Assembly (NCBI RefSeq): GCF_014529535.1
Contig: NW_023503584.1
Coordinates: forward strand, 3,270,832-3,334,831
DNA length: 64,000 nucleotides
DNA from: Bradysia coprophila
Lineage: Eukaryota; Arthropoda; Insecta; Diptera; Sciaridae
Direction of reading: 5' to 3'
Under the pieces are notes generated by a model that saw only the letters and a program-made list of their open reading frames with translations, did no database searches and was not told the origin of the DNA. The stretch's first letter is position 1, and each line of letters begins with the position of its first letter. Below are positions 1 to 10,537 of this stretch, piece by piece. The translations under genes and the position numbers were made by a program.

Positions 1-721
1 CTCGTGNTGGCATGCGACCAACTTTCATGTAAGACAAATATCTGTCGAGATCTCAAAACTGTTTTGTCCTCCGAAGTAATCCATGAATTGTCGGCATTTT
101 ATTTGCTTTTAGTGTAACACTTTCAAAATAGATTTAATTTTAACATTTAAAAAAAGTCAAAAATGCAAAAAAAAATGATTTTGTCATTGAAAAATAGATA
201 GAAATTGACAAAGTTGCCGATCACAAAAATATGTCGTCGATGTATATGCATTTTTTATGCATAGCAAAAGAAGGCAGGAACATAATATTTGTCTCGCAGT
301 TTCTTTGCGCTAAATGAATTTCACTAAACAATACCACGTATATCATCTTATTGACATTGCAACTACAAAGTTCAACTTTCTTATAAAAATATTCCTGTCT
401 TATTTTCCTATGCATAAAAAATGCATTTAAATCGAGGACATATTTTTGTGGTCGGCAAATTCGTCAATTTTAATTTTGTTTACGATATCTCAAAACTGTT
501 TATTCCCCCGATCTTATGGAAATAAAACCGATTTTGATTATTATTTTTTTTAATCGACGAAGAATGGAATTCCCGAGATTAAGTTCAAAGATGGGCCTAC
601 GGATCTAGAAACTTTTCCAGAAAAACAGGTTTTTACTCTGTTGATAGTTAAATGTATTATTCCGTCGACTAGAGATGAGCGGGTTGGGTTTTTTTTGTCT
701 TACATGAAAGTTGGTCGCATA
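1..721. mobile_element. MITE-like element with ACCAACTTTC terminal inverted repeats (copy 1)
   Basis: A left terminus at about 12-40 (TGCGACCAACTTTCATGTAA, then GACAAA) is exactly repeated in inverted orientation at 694-719. Inside are two 17-bp palindromes, ATGCATTTTTTATGCAT at 246-262 and its complement-like partner at 410-426. Each is flanked by matching sequence (CGACGAC, CATATTTTTGTG, TCGGCAA) in opposite orientations, so the whole piece can fold back. No coding capacity is seen; open frames here are chance. Base 7 is an N. The size and structure fit a non-autonomous DNA transposon. A related element lies at 9779-10150 and a broken one at about 7005-7090. Confidence 0.7.
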
Positions 722-2157
722 GTGCCAGCCAAAGAATGACAATATTATTTGTTGTTACTGGGACCGGAGTTAGATGCTGTGTTCTAGATAAGAAGTGCTT
801 GTGATTTAGATTCACTGCGTCAACTACGAAGAGAGAAGATAGCTTGCTAAGGAAATTTGTATCACCGCTTCATCTGCTCTGCGACTGCTTGAAACTTCGA
901 TCGGACGGTGACAAAAAGAGAGCTTTGTATGTGGTTATCAAAAACTGAACAGATGGATCAGAGGAAGTCGCAATTTCCTACGTTTAGCGATCATTAAAGA
1001 TGACCTGAAGAATGTTTGATTTGTTCTGTCGATTCAAGTGGATATATGGAGTCGTTTGTGCACGATCTCAATTAAGCGTCTCCGCTTCATTTAATTGTCG
1101 CATCTAAAAACGAAATGCCTCTGCGCAACATAAAGCTGGTGTTCGAGCTGTGTTAGAGTGAAGAACGAAGACTACACCAACAAATCTGTTGCAAATCTGC
1201 ATTGTAGCCACCGAGTGTCTATAATGGGCCGTCGTTTTGGATACAAATTTCTTTCCACAGAATAATTTATGAAAATTGATCCCAAATGTGAAAATAAAAA
1301 AAAAAAAAGTTGCACAATTTCGCAGTACCTTAACCAGAACGTTTACAATGTCTTCCAGAGAGGCGTATGTTTTGTTCAAGTAAAATCATAACATAGGCTT
1401 CGCGGGCCAATTCTTACATAAATGTTATCAGCGAAGGATTTTGTGATGATTTGACTTAGTTTCATTACGACTTATTCCCTAAACTGCATTTTAACTCTCG
1501 ATTAACGACCGTTTTTGCCTACAGATCCAAAAATTCTGTTGAAAGTTACGTTCAAAAATTCACTTTATGAGATGTACCGATACAACGCACTTCAAGCATG
1601 CGTGGTACTCTAAATGGGGTACCGAAACGTGACAGTGTGTCACACAACTGTACAGCACTGTAAAAAACCATTTCATACAAAATATTACTCTATTTGGCAG
1701 CTGTCAACTATGATCACTTTTGCTTGAAGTGCGTTGACCTATAGCAAAAATCAACAAACACGACAACTGTCGTCGCTTTGTATGCATAATTTGTGCATAG
1801 AAATAAAGACTGACATTAAGACGTTAGACGTAAAATTTGATTTGCTTTTTTCTATAAAATAGTGAGCTGAATGGCGTGTGGTAATTTGGCACACGGTGCA
1901 AAATAACGCAATTTTCAACTGCGTAATAGGTGAACTCACACACAGTTTTACTTCACTAAAATTTCGTAAAAGGGATAATAAGCATTAAATTTGCGTGTGC
2001 AAGATGGACTGAAGAAAATTGCCTTCAATAGGACAAAACTTAACGATTTCAAGATAAATATGTATGAAGAAATATGCATATAGAAATAAAGTGCTGGTCT
2101 ATAGCAAATTAGTTGGTGAGAAAATTTTTTAACTTTAGAGATTACCCGGATTAGATG
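722..2157. other. Non-coding, repeat-derived sequence
   Basis: No convincing gene is seen. Position 1468-1560 (CTAAACTGCATTTTAACTCTC and on) is a diverged copy of the module found at 6572-6935 and 7494-7845. An ATGCATAATTTGTGCAT palindrome lies near 1781-1800. Sequence at 2120-2157 (GATTACCCGGA) is the left half of a repeat interrupted by the Penelope-like insertion that follows. Confidence 0.5.
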
Positions 2158-2170
2158 TATACTTTTCTTA

Positions 2171-2230
2171 TTTTCTTGATTAAAATCGGATTTGCTCAGT
2201 TAAATTACTTTTATTCTGCCAAATCAATTT
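2171..2230 (+). repeat. Left arm of 60-bp inverted repeat of the Penelope-like element
   Basis: This arm is the exact reverse complement of 3461-3520. It includes GGATTTGCTCAGTTAAATTA. Confidence 0.9.
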
Positions 2231-2245
2231 CTGCTGATTGCTGAT

Positions 2246-3214
2246 TTGGTATTAGAAATTTTGGAAGACGAAGTCATACGAAAGCTGAAATTCAAATTAC
2301 CATTCTACGTACGATATGTGGACGATATTTTAACAGCAGTTCCTGCTGACAAAGTTAATGAAATTAAAACAACGTTCAACAGCTACAATCAACATATACA
2401 ATTTACTGTAGATGTAGAACGAGATCAAAAAATTTCATTTTTGGAACTGTGGTGTATTAGAGATGGTCGTAGCATTAAGACTGATTGGTATCACAAAGAC
2501 ACTTGGTCCGGACGTTATTTGAATTTTAAATCTCATTTGCCAACTGCCTACAAACGCAACACAGTCACACTGCTAGCAGAGAAGATTCTTCTATTGTCTG
2601 AACCCGAGTTCCACAACAAAAACTTTGAATTGCTGAGAGAAATTTTAGCCAAGAATATGTACCCGAATGGTTTGGTTGAATGTATGATCAAAAAAGCACA
2701 CGAAAAGTTTACAAAGAATGGAGATGTGAAACCGATCAAAGAGAAACTCCCGATAGCTGCCGTACCCTATGTTAAAGGCCTGTTTGAGAAACTGAAAGCC
2801 ATATGCAAGGATGATGTCATGCTGGTTGGAAAAGGCGACAACACGTTGAAGAAGTCTATTTTTAGTAGACTCAAAGATCCGACGCCAAAGTTACATTGTT
2901 CACATTTGGTGTACTGTATTCCCTGTTCGTGCGGGTACAAATACGTTGGCCAGACATTACAGCTTTTGAAGGACAGAATCTATCAACATAAGTACAACAT
3001 AAGCATTAAGAACAGTAACCACAGTGCCTTATGTGATCACGCTATTACGAACAATCATACACCGTTGTGGGATAAAGTTAAAATTGTTGTTCGTGAAAGT
3101 CAGCAGAAGAAAAGAGACATTTTAGAGATGATTGCGGTGAAGAAGACACCGAATTGTCTGAATAAACACACCGATTGTATAATGTTATCTACTGCCTATA
3201 ATAACGTGATTTGA
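2246..3214 (+). pseudogene. Penelope-like RT / GIY-YIG endonuclease, C-terminal fragment
   Basis: The open frame of 322 codons has no ATG at its start, so it is a 5'-truncated remnant rather than a complete gene. Near the N-terminus is the reverse transcriptase catalytic box YVDD (residues 24-27, in FYVRYVDDILTAV), followed by a KISFLEL segment. The C-terminal part holds a cysteine-rich lead (CSHLVYCIPCSCG) running into the GIY-YIG endonuclease start YKYVGQT at residues 231-237. Downstream are the expected Arg and His (KDRIYQHK). The RT-then-GIY-YIG order is diagnostic of Penelope-like elements. The frame is unbroken, which suggests a fairly recent insertion. RT fingers, palm motifs before YVDD and the start codon are missing. 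Confidence 0.9.
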
Positions 3215-3460
3215 TGTTACTCTCTGTACGTAATGCTTTCATCTAGTAGAAATTCATTTTTGTTTTATCCTCTCTCTTTACGTTTTGATTTTGATCTAAA
3301 TCGATTTAGTATTGAATTTAATTGACGATGCACACAAGTGCTTATTTTTGTGCTTTAAAAGAATTGAGGTAAAAAGAAACCTTTGCGCTGTATAATGATA
3401 TTCTGTGTTCTCATTATGTTTATGTTTTTAGCCACTAAAGATGGTATCTATTTGGTACCG

Positions 3461-3520
3461 AAATTGATTTGGCAGAATAAAAGTAATTTAACTGAGCAAA
3501 TCCGATTTTAATCAAGAAAA
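3461..3520 (-). repeat. Right arm of 60-bp inverted repeat of the Penelope-like element
   Basis: This arm is the exact reverse complement of 2171-2230. It lies 246 bp after the RT/endonuclease stop codon. Confidence 0.9.
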
Positions 3521-3566
3521 TTTACGTAACAAGCTCATACAAAACCAACATATACTTTTCTTATTT

Positions 3567-6250
3567 ACTTACACAAGTCTTTTTTTTCTATGCATAAATT
3601 ATGCATACAAAAGTGGTCGTGCTTGTTGATTTGTCATACATTTCTACTTTGTTGATTTCGATGCGAGAGACAATAGTCAAATTTTTTTAATTCCCCAGTG
3701 AAATAAAATAAAATACAGTCCACTATTAAAAATTGAATTAAAGAACAAAGGAAGGCCATCTGTAATTTGGCTGCGAATTTAAAAATTTATTAAATATCGA
3801 TCAATTACACCAAACAATTTAAAATAAAATTACATAAAACTATCGGCTAAACAAAGTTAAAACGCCGACAGTGAAAAGTTCCGGCCAAACAGACAAAAAA
3901 CCGAGAAATTAAAGAAACGGCTACTGAAAAATTAACGGCCACAAATAATTGTAATAAAATCAAATAATCGGCAACAGCATATTAAACGGCCGCACAAGAT
4001 TAATTTTTTAATAAAATCACATAAAGTGCAACCATCATCAGTAAACGAATTGCGACGAACAAAAGAAAGTCGCCACACATACTATACACAGTACGAGAAC
4101 AGTCTTTGCCAGCATAACATTTTTCTGTGGATCGACGGTCATTAACGTAAGTTCATCTGGCCAAGGGTTCCCTAATTTGGTGAAGAGGAACAACGAAGTC
4201 AGCAACTAATTCAACAATTTTATTAAAATCAACCGTACATTGGAATCTATTAAATTCATAATTAAACGGTCGTAGAGTTGACCTCGTCATCATGAGCAAA
4301 TTGATCAACGTTCTGTGTTTGAATATCTGGAAATGAATAGAAAATATTAAAATGCAAAGATTATTGGAGATACATGAACAGAATATCAAAGATTTGGAGG
4401 AATTCTACGAGGAATTGAAGGTCGATGAAATTACAAAGATACTTCTCGATAGAAAACTCAAGGTCGTCACGACTTTATGGGACAAAATTTACGATGCTAA
4501 TACAACGATGATGGAGTCAACAGATTTTAGTTTTCAAATCAAACATGAAGAAACTGTATCGAAAAAGTATGACGTAGCTTTCAGTATTTTCGATGCTTCC
4601 GTTGTGCTGACATATTCATACTTCGACCTTCTGGAAGCACAAAGTTCCAATCAATCAATTCAAATAAGCGAGGTAGTGAGGGTCATCGAACAACAAAAAG
4701 AAAATGTAATGGCACTGTTCTGGCAAACTCGCCAGAATTCAACAAGCAGCAGCATCAATTAGCGAAAGTCTACCGCACCTACAATCGACGAAACCCTTAC
4801 GTCGTATTTGAATCAATCAACCGTTAGCAGCAAGCAGAATCGAAGATTTTCCATTTAAAGGCGTTGCGTTTAATTCAACGTATTTCAAATTTGGTCCGAA
4901 CGTGACAATTTTTTTTCGAAATCATAGAATGGGCGTTACCGTTTGGAAATTATTGGAAAATTGTTCAACAAATCCTTGATGAGTTGGTGGCCAATCAAAA
5001 GAAATTCGGTTGTAGAGCTGATGAACGTACTTGGGGTCGGGAAGACCAACACCAAATTATTGGATTAAACTCCATCCGGCAACAATAATTATATCGACAA
5101 CAATAGCTACGTTATAAGGACAATTAGGTCATATCGGATCAACAAAAACCAATAAATACAATCCAGTCAGCCATTCAACAACAAAAAGAAAAACAAACTC
5201 ACTGACCGTATCATCACAAAAATTCCGGAGCGTTTCATGAAGTCATACAAATTTTCGAGTCACATCCATATCATGGTCATCCGATACAGTTTGATGACCG
5301 AATCGTTTGAAACAACCCACGAACATGGTTGTTCCAGTACCCATGTTTGGGGTCGCTATTAGTCCCTAACTTGGCCCACTTGCAAACCTAGGATTAAGTA
5401 AAAGGGAAGTTGACAAATGTAGATAAAATATCAACAAACACTTAGCTTTGATCGAGTTTCAGTTAAATTTTTGTGTTGGTTCATCGCTTTAATAAACAAC
5501 TGAATCATCCAACGTTGCAGTATTGGTGTCGAATTACAGGACTTGGCCGTTGGTTTACTCCACCGAACGCTTCCTTCCTTTATCACCAAACGATTCATCT
5601 TAAGCACGTTTCGTTCCCATCAACTAGTGCTCCATTTATGAAATAAATATTCGTCACACACTAGTCAAGCAAAAACCAAACTCATCACTTCAAATGGGTT
5701 CTCGCTGAGAATTTCATTTTTCTGGTCGATCTGGTTATGGTTTATCCAACAAGGTCCTTTAAATTTCAATCCGTTTAGGACAAATTTATCGAGCACAATT
5801 TTAGTTGAATCAAAGAGAACGCGGCGTCAAAACAAGTGTTTCGAGTGGAAACTGGTCAACGATGTCCTTTGTTATGATTATGAATACGAATGTCAATCAC
5901 CACCTCACAGCTGATCAATTGGCTTAGTTCAATGACCTGTATGCGATATCAACAGCTGAGCAAACGAAACAATCGTGGGAAACAATTCAATTTTGTATAA
6001 TATCTTGCTTTTCTTTTCCTCACTGAAGGGTTCAGGCCATTCTCCGGGTCAATAACGTTAATAGCGCCACCGGTTAGGAATTATTATAAGTAAAACTCTT
6101 TGTCATCGTATATGCCTACGGGCGATGATATTTGTTAGCAATCATACGGGATTGAATTCCCACAAATAAATAAGTTGGAATCATTTTCAAACAAAATTTC
6201 TGAAATAACTATTATATCAACTGGGGAATTTAAAAAGTTACGAATTTCTT
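3567..6250. other. Degenerate, probably retroelement-derived region
   Basis: The first 60 bp resume the repeat interrupted by the Penelope-like element. From about 3680 the sequence is AC-rich on this strand and unlike its surroundings. It has one intact ORF (4352-4762) and otherwise broken frames. No LTR pair, primer-binding site or polymerase motif could be established. An old non-autonomous or decayed retroelement is the best guess. Confidence 0.35.
4352..4762 (+). CDS. Hypothetical 136-aa protein, possibly a gag N-terminal remnant
   Basis: I do not recognise this ORF with certainty. It starts at a true ATG and reads 136 residues. The protein is helical and charged, with a coiled-coil-like start (residues 1-40, rich in Glu, Lys and Leu) and a segment KLKVVTTLWDKIYDA that resembles N-terminal Gag helices of BEL/Pao-type retrotransposons. 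It ends in a Gln/Ser/Asn-rich tail. No zinc knuckle, protease or polymerase follows in frame. Its place in a repeat-rich stretch favours transposon origin over a host gene. Confidence 0.35.
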   Translation: MQRLLEIHEQNIKDLEEFYEELKVDEITKILLDRKLKVVTTLWDKIYDANTTMMESTDFSFQIKHEETVSKKYDVAFSIFDASVVLTYSYFDLLEAQSSNQSIQISEVVRVIEQQKENVMALFWQTRQNSTSSSIN

Positions 6251-6371
6251 CTCAAACAATCTCTGGAAAATTCAGAGATTTTGTACACGGATGAATTCGA
6301 CTTTTCTCACTGAACTACATTGCTAGTACAGGCAGGTTCCGTTCAACAGAAAATGTTACAGAAAATGTTCC

Positions 6372-6625
6372 TCGAGAACCTTGTAAGAATTAGCCCCGGC
6401 GAAAGCCAATTTCTGTTTTGTCATTTTCCTTTTACAAAACATGAAATACATTATTTGTCTTCGAGCCAACTTAATTCTCCTTATACATAATGGAAAATAT
6501 AAATCTAACTTCCGTTAGCTCATTCCTACAGGGGACGATTTTTCTACAATTTGACTAAAAAAAAGTTTCATTCTGTTCCCTAAACACAATTTTTGCCCTA
6601 AACTGAATGTTAACTCTCGATTTAA
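6372..6625 (+). repeat. Duplicated module B, copy 1
   Basis: Matching blocks such as CGAGAACCTTGTAA, TAATGGAAAATATAAA and GACGATTTT...TTTGACTAAA recur in the same order at about 8173-8412, with scattered differences. No coding potential is seen. Confidence 0.65.
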
Positions 6626-6935
6626 CGAGCATTTTTGTCTACAAATCCGAAAAGTCTCTGAAATGTACGCATAAAAATTCACCCGCATGCCGCATAGAAC
6701 AAATCAACAAAGACGACAATAATCGTCGTCGCTTTGCATGCATAATTTGTGCATAGAAAAAAAGACAGGCAATCTTGATATGTGCTGCAAGCAAGTGAGA
6801 AAGGTAGACTTTGTGGATCATCCGGGTAATCTCTAAAATTACAATGTTTCGTACTACATAACTACAATTCAATTTTCGAAGGACGCTTTTTTCTGAAAAT
6901 AGTAAAACTCGCTGAATTTTAACTAAACAATTTTC
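6572..6935 (+). repeat. Duplicated module C, copy 1
   Basis: The module runs from the CTAAAC...TTTTTGCCCTAAA block to the ACTAAACAATTT block. A second copy at about 7494-7845 is very similar, including TTAACGAGCATTTTTGTCTA and the palindrome with ATTTGTGCATAGAAAAAAAG. Partial older copies lie at about 1468-1560 and 8365-8440. Confidence 0.75.
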
Positions 6936-7004
6936 TCGCAGGGAATGTACCGTCTATAAACAGCCCAGCTCACAAAACCATTTTGGTGTTTATTGTTATG
7001 CTAC

Positions 7005-7090
7005 CAACTTTCTTGTAAGACAAATTGCTTGTTCCTGTTATGTCTTATTTTTCTATGCATAAAAAATGCATATGAATCGACGGCATATTT
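7005..7090 (+). mobile_element. Truncated ACCAACTTTC-type MITE end
   Basis: The sequence ACCAACTTTCTTGTAAGACA is followed by the palindrome ATGCATAAAAAATGCAT at 7055-7071 and the CGACGGCATATTTTTGTGAT block, as in the copies at 1-721 and 9779-10150. The matching right terminus was not found nearby. Confidence 0.55.
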
Positions 7091-7493
7091 TTGTGATCGG
7101 CAACTTTGTGAAATCAAAAAGAAAATGTACGCGTACGAGATAACTTCAGATATAATACCATTTGATTTCGATGGGAGAGACAATAGTCATTTTCTCACCT
7201 CCGATGAACCTCCGGATGCCTTGTGAAAAATTATGTGTCGACCTCGGGGAAAAAGTAGGAAATTTCATTTTCTCGGGTGAAAAATTCGCTACGCTCTGGC
7301 CACAAAGAAAACACAGTCGAAATGAAATTTCCATTTTTTTTCCTTGGTTAACAAATAACTATTATATCAAATGGGGAATTTTAAATGTTTCCAACTACAA
7401 ATTCCTTCTCAAAAAAATATAAAAAGGTTTGTGGGCTGTGATGGCTGCCTCCCTCTAGGTATAATTACTCGTAGATAATTCGACTAAAAATAA

Positions 7494-7845
7494 GTTCCCT
7501 AAACAGAATTTTTGCCCTAAAGTGACTCTCGATTTAACGAGCATTTTTGTCTACAAATCCGAAAGTCTCTGAAATGTACGCATAAAAATTCACCCGCATG
7601 CCGCATGAAATAAAGAACAAATCAACAAAAACGACAATTGTCGTCGCTTTGCATGCACGATTTGTGCATAGAAAAAAAGACAGGCAGACAATCTTGATAT
7701 GTGCAAGCAAGTGAGAAAAGTAGACTTTGTGGATCATCCGGGTAATCTCTAAATGTTTTGTAGTACAAAACTGCAATATAATTTTCGATTGACGCTTTTT
7801 TCTCAAAATAGTAAAATTTGCTGAATTTTGACTAAACAATTTGGC
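7494..7845 (+). repeat. Duplicated module C, copy 2
   Basis: This is the second copy of the module at 6572-6935, in the same orientation about 920 bp downstream, with small indels. Confidence 0.75.
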
Positions 7846-8172
7846 AGCTGTCGTCGCTTCGCATTAATATTGTGCATAGAAAAATAAGAGAGTCACTTAT
7901 CTTGGCTTGAGTGCAAGTACACTTGGCTCAAGAAAATAAAATTGTTTACTGAATTTTTGTACATTTCACCCGATCGGAAGTGAGAGTACTGAAGTCTGAA
8001 CGACGTCGGTCCAGTGGTTTGAGAACTATGAACAAAAAACATGTGGAGCAAAACATATCAATTGTCATTAAAATACTTTGAGTTTTTTCAAACAATGTTC
8101 ACGGTGCCTTCGAAGCCCAAAAAACCATGAAATAAAGATTGCCCTGCAAGTTTTCAGAGTGCTGAACAAGTT

Positions 8173-8412
8173 CATCGAGAACCTTGTAAAAATAAGCCTC
8201 CGCGGAGACCAATTTCAGTTTAGTCATTTTCCTCTTACATTCGGGCGAACTTAATTTTCCTTATACGTAATGGAAAATATAAAATAAGCTTCCGCGAGCT
8301 TATCCCTACAGAAATTATATTGGACGATTTTGCTTTAATTTGACTAAATATTAGTTTCATTCATTCTAAATATTTCTTAAACAGACTTTTTGCCCTAAAC
8401 TGAATTTTAACT
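8173..8412 (+). repeat. Duplicated module B, copy 2
   Basis: This is the second copy of the module at 6372-6625. It is followed, as in copy 1, by a (diverged) module C start. Confidence 0.6.
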
Positions 8413-8439
8413 ATCGATTAATTAGCATTTTTGCCTGCA

Positions 8440-9470
8440 AATCTTCGAAAGATTACTTGCATTTAATCTTTCGAAAATAATCTGTCGATGGATTAGATCG
8501 AAATCTTCAAAGGGATTTCAATTTTATTATTTTGAAATTAAAAAAATTTTTCCAACATTTATTTGAAATATTGAGTCAGATTTAATTGTTTTATTTATTC
8601 TGAAATTGGAAATATTTGTTTAGTTGAAATTAAATGTTTTTTTTTACTTAATTTGATCAGGATTTGAACTCGTTCACCTCGGTACCTCCGTATCTCCAGT
8701 CCTGTACTTTACCACTGAGCTATTGGGTTCGTAATCTTAGCAAGATTTATTTTCGCACCGTTGTTACGGAGATTTTACTCTTTCAAAGATTAAAAAATTA
8801 ATCTTCTGAACGAAAAATTTGTACCAACTGAGGTAACCATCATAGTAGACGAGTTCAAATCCTAATCGAAGGCAACATTTTTTTTCATTTTACCAATTAT
8901 TTAATAAACTATTATCATACTTCATAAATCTGTATGAGCAACGATAAGGAAGTTGAGCCTGGCAAAACTATTGAAAAGTACCATAAGCGTATGGAAAATA
9001 TTATAATAACGATATTTTTCACCCATATTTAATTGTACCATTGATTAAGAAGTATAACAGACCAGTTTGCATGGAAGAATTATTTACTTTTTCACCGATT
9101 TTCTTTACTCGAAAATCAATATCCTTTAAGAAAAGCAAAAAAAAAAAATCTGAAACATTTGGATGCTGTGGTTTTTACTTTTGCATCGCTAACAGATGAC
9201 TAAAAATTACACATGGCAGTAGCTTCTAATCATAAACTCTAGATACCAGGACAATGAACTTTTAACAAAAACAAAACATTTTCGTGGCAAAATCTTCACT
9301 TCTAATTGCTACTATCAATTTTAGACATTTTAAACCGAAACTCAATCTATCGAAAGATTTAATTTTTGTAATCTTTGAAAAAAGATTGAAACGAAATCTT
9401 TCGAAATATTTAAAATATTCGTAATCTTTCCGTAGATTAAACATTAAATCCGAATTTTTTCTCTGTGTAT
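8440..9470. mobile_element. Inverted-repeat element rich in AATCTTTCGAAAGATT
   Basis: Both ends carry several copies of AATCTTTCGAAA or its complement (8444-8520 and 9345-9445) in opposing orientations around a non-coding centre. The centre contains a tRNA-like sequence and a second inverted fragment of it (GAGTTCAAATCCTAATC near 8860). A foldback or non-autonomous element is likely; exact ends are not resolved. Confidence 0.45.
8656..8730 (-). other. tRNA-like sequence with Pol III A and B boxes (SINE head or tRNA pseudogene)
   Basis: Read on the minus strand, it contains TAGCTCAGTGG, matching the A-box consensus. About 40 nt later comes GAGTTCAAATCC, close to the B-box. Spacing is tRNA-like, but the D and anticodon stems do not pair well and I cannot assign an anticodon, so a functional tRNA is unlikely. 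A tRNA-derived SINE head or a decayed tRNA gene fits better. Confidence 0.45.
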
Positions 9471-9507
9471 TCAATTAATAAAATGATTCAAATAAACAAT
9501 TGAATTG

Positions 9508-9563
9508 CTAAAAAGTATTTCACCGAATGTTCCTTTTTAAATGTATTTGCGGTATTCAATTTA
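9508..9563 (+). repeat. Direct repeat flanking a 0.9-kb insertion, left copy
   Basis: AAAAAGTATTTCACCGAATG followed by GTTC, TTTTTAAATG and ATTTGCGG is repeated at 10481-10537 with a few substitutions. The stretch between is itself a nested inverted repeat. Confidence 0.7.
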
Positions 9564-9599
9564 CTTGTCTTTTTTTATATGCACAAAAAATGCACACAA

Positions 9600-10330
9600 A
9601 TCGACGACATGTGTGCTGAAACGAAAGAAATGGTCGTCTATTTGCGCTAAATGAATTTTACTAAACAATTCGACGTTATATCATTTTATTGACATTGAAA
9701 CTATAAAAAAAATATTTTTCATTTCAATCCAAATTTTAATTGTCTAGAATGCTCACAAAACGATTTTGGTGTTTATAGTTGTGCGACCAACTTTTATGTA
9801 ACACAAATATTACGTTGTATGTTACTGTCTTCTTTTGCCACGCATAAAAAATGCATAAAATCGACGACAAATTAATTTGTCAACTTTTATTTTGTTTACG
9901 AGATCTCAAAAATGTCCCCCCGAAGTAATCCATGTAATTCGAAGTAATTCTATTTGCATTCAATGCAACATTTCAAAATGTATCTTATGGTTGTAATTTT
10001 AACATTAAAAAAAAACTCGAAAATGTAAAAGGAAAAACTGACAAAGTTGCCGATCACAAAATATGTCGACGATCTATATGCATTTTTTATGCATAGCAAA
10101 AGAAGACAAGTACAAACACCGTAAGATTTGTCTTACAGGAAAGTTGGTATGTACAATACACGGAAAATAATTTGTTATCTCGTATCACGATGAGTAAAAG
10201 TACCTAGATTGGAAGCTACTATTTTTTATATAGTTTCAATGTCAATAAGATGATAATAACGTCGAATTGTTTAGTAAAATTCATTTAACGCAAATAAATG
10301 ACAATTTCTTTCGCTTGAGTACACAAATTT
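9600..10330. repeat. Large inverted repeat with a MITE at its centre
   Basis: Arms at about 9600-9735 and 10200-10330 are reverse complements, including GTCGAATTGTTTAGTAAAAT and TAGTTTCAATGTCAATAA. The centre is occupied by the MITE at 9779-10150. Related sequence occurs at about 300-350 inside the first MITE copy, so the arms and the MITE share an ancestry. Confidence 0.65.
9779..10150. mobile_element. MITE with ACCAACTTTC terminal inverted repeats (copy 2)
   Basis: The left end GCGACCAACTTTTATGTAAC is answered by the inverted right end TTTGTCTTACAGGAAAGTTG at 10128-10147. Subterminal palindromes lie at 9840-9856 and 10078-10094. Length is about 372 bp with no ORF. No clean target-site duplication could be read. 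Confidence 0.65.
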
Positions 10331-10480
10331 GGAAAAAGAATGGGACATTTCTCTTCCATAATGTAAATGTAACACATAAACAATTGATTTTGCTTTGTTT
10401 AAATTACATGCACATCACTGATGTTGATTTATTATAAAGATAAACATATTTGTATAAAATGATAAACATTTGGTGTGATA

Positions 10481-10537
10481 AAAAAGTATTTCACCGAATG
10501 TTCGTTTTTAAATGCATTTGCGGCATTCGATATAGTT
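10481..10537 (+). repeat. Direct repeat flanking a 0.9-kb insertion, right copy
   Basis: This is the partner of 9508-9563. An open frame crossing it (10450-10746) has no recognisable protein features and is not called as a gene. Confidence 0.7.

Larger units (their letters stand above)
2158..3566 (+). mobile_element. Penelope-like retroelement, 5'-truncated, with inverted 60-bp termini and 16-bp target duplication
   Basis: The element carries a reading frame for the C-terminal half of a Penelope-type reverse transcriptase with a GIY-YIG endonuclease. It is bracketed by a perfect 60-bp inverted repeat at 2171-2230 and 3461-3520. Outside this, a 16-bp direct repeat (TATACTTTTCTTATTT) at 2158-2173 and 3551-3566 looks like the target-site duplication. 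The flanks support this: left GATTACCCGGA and right CTATGCATAAATTATGCAT are adjacent parts of one repeat seen uninterrupted, in reverse orientation, at about 6725-6835 and 7640-7750. Inverted terminal copies and 5' truncation are both known for Penelope-like elements. Confidence 0.85.

Noticed and set aside
3680..6250. Complete LTR retrotransposon
   Set aside because: No paired LTRs, protease, RT or integrase motif could be found; only one possible gag-like ORF is intact.
8656..8730. Functional tRNA gene
   Set aside because: A and B boxes are present, but the D and anticodon stems do not pair and no anticodon loop can be set.
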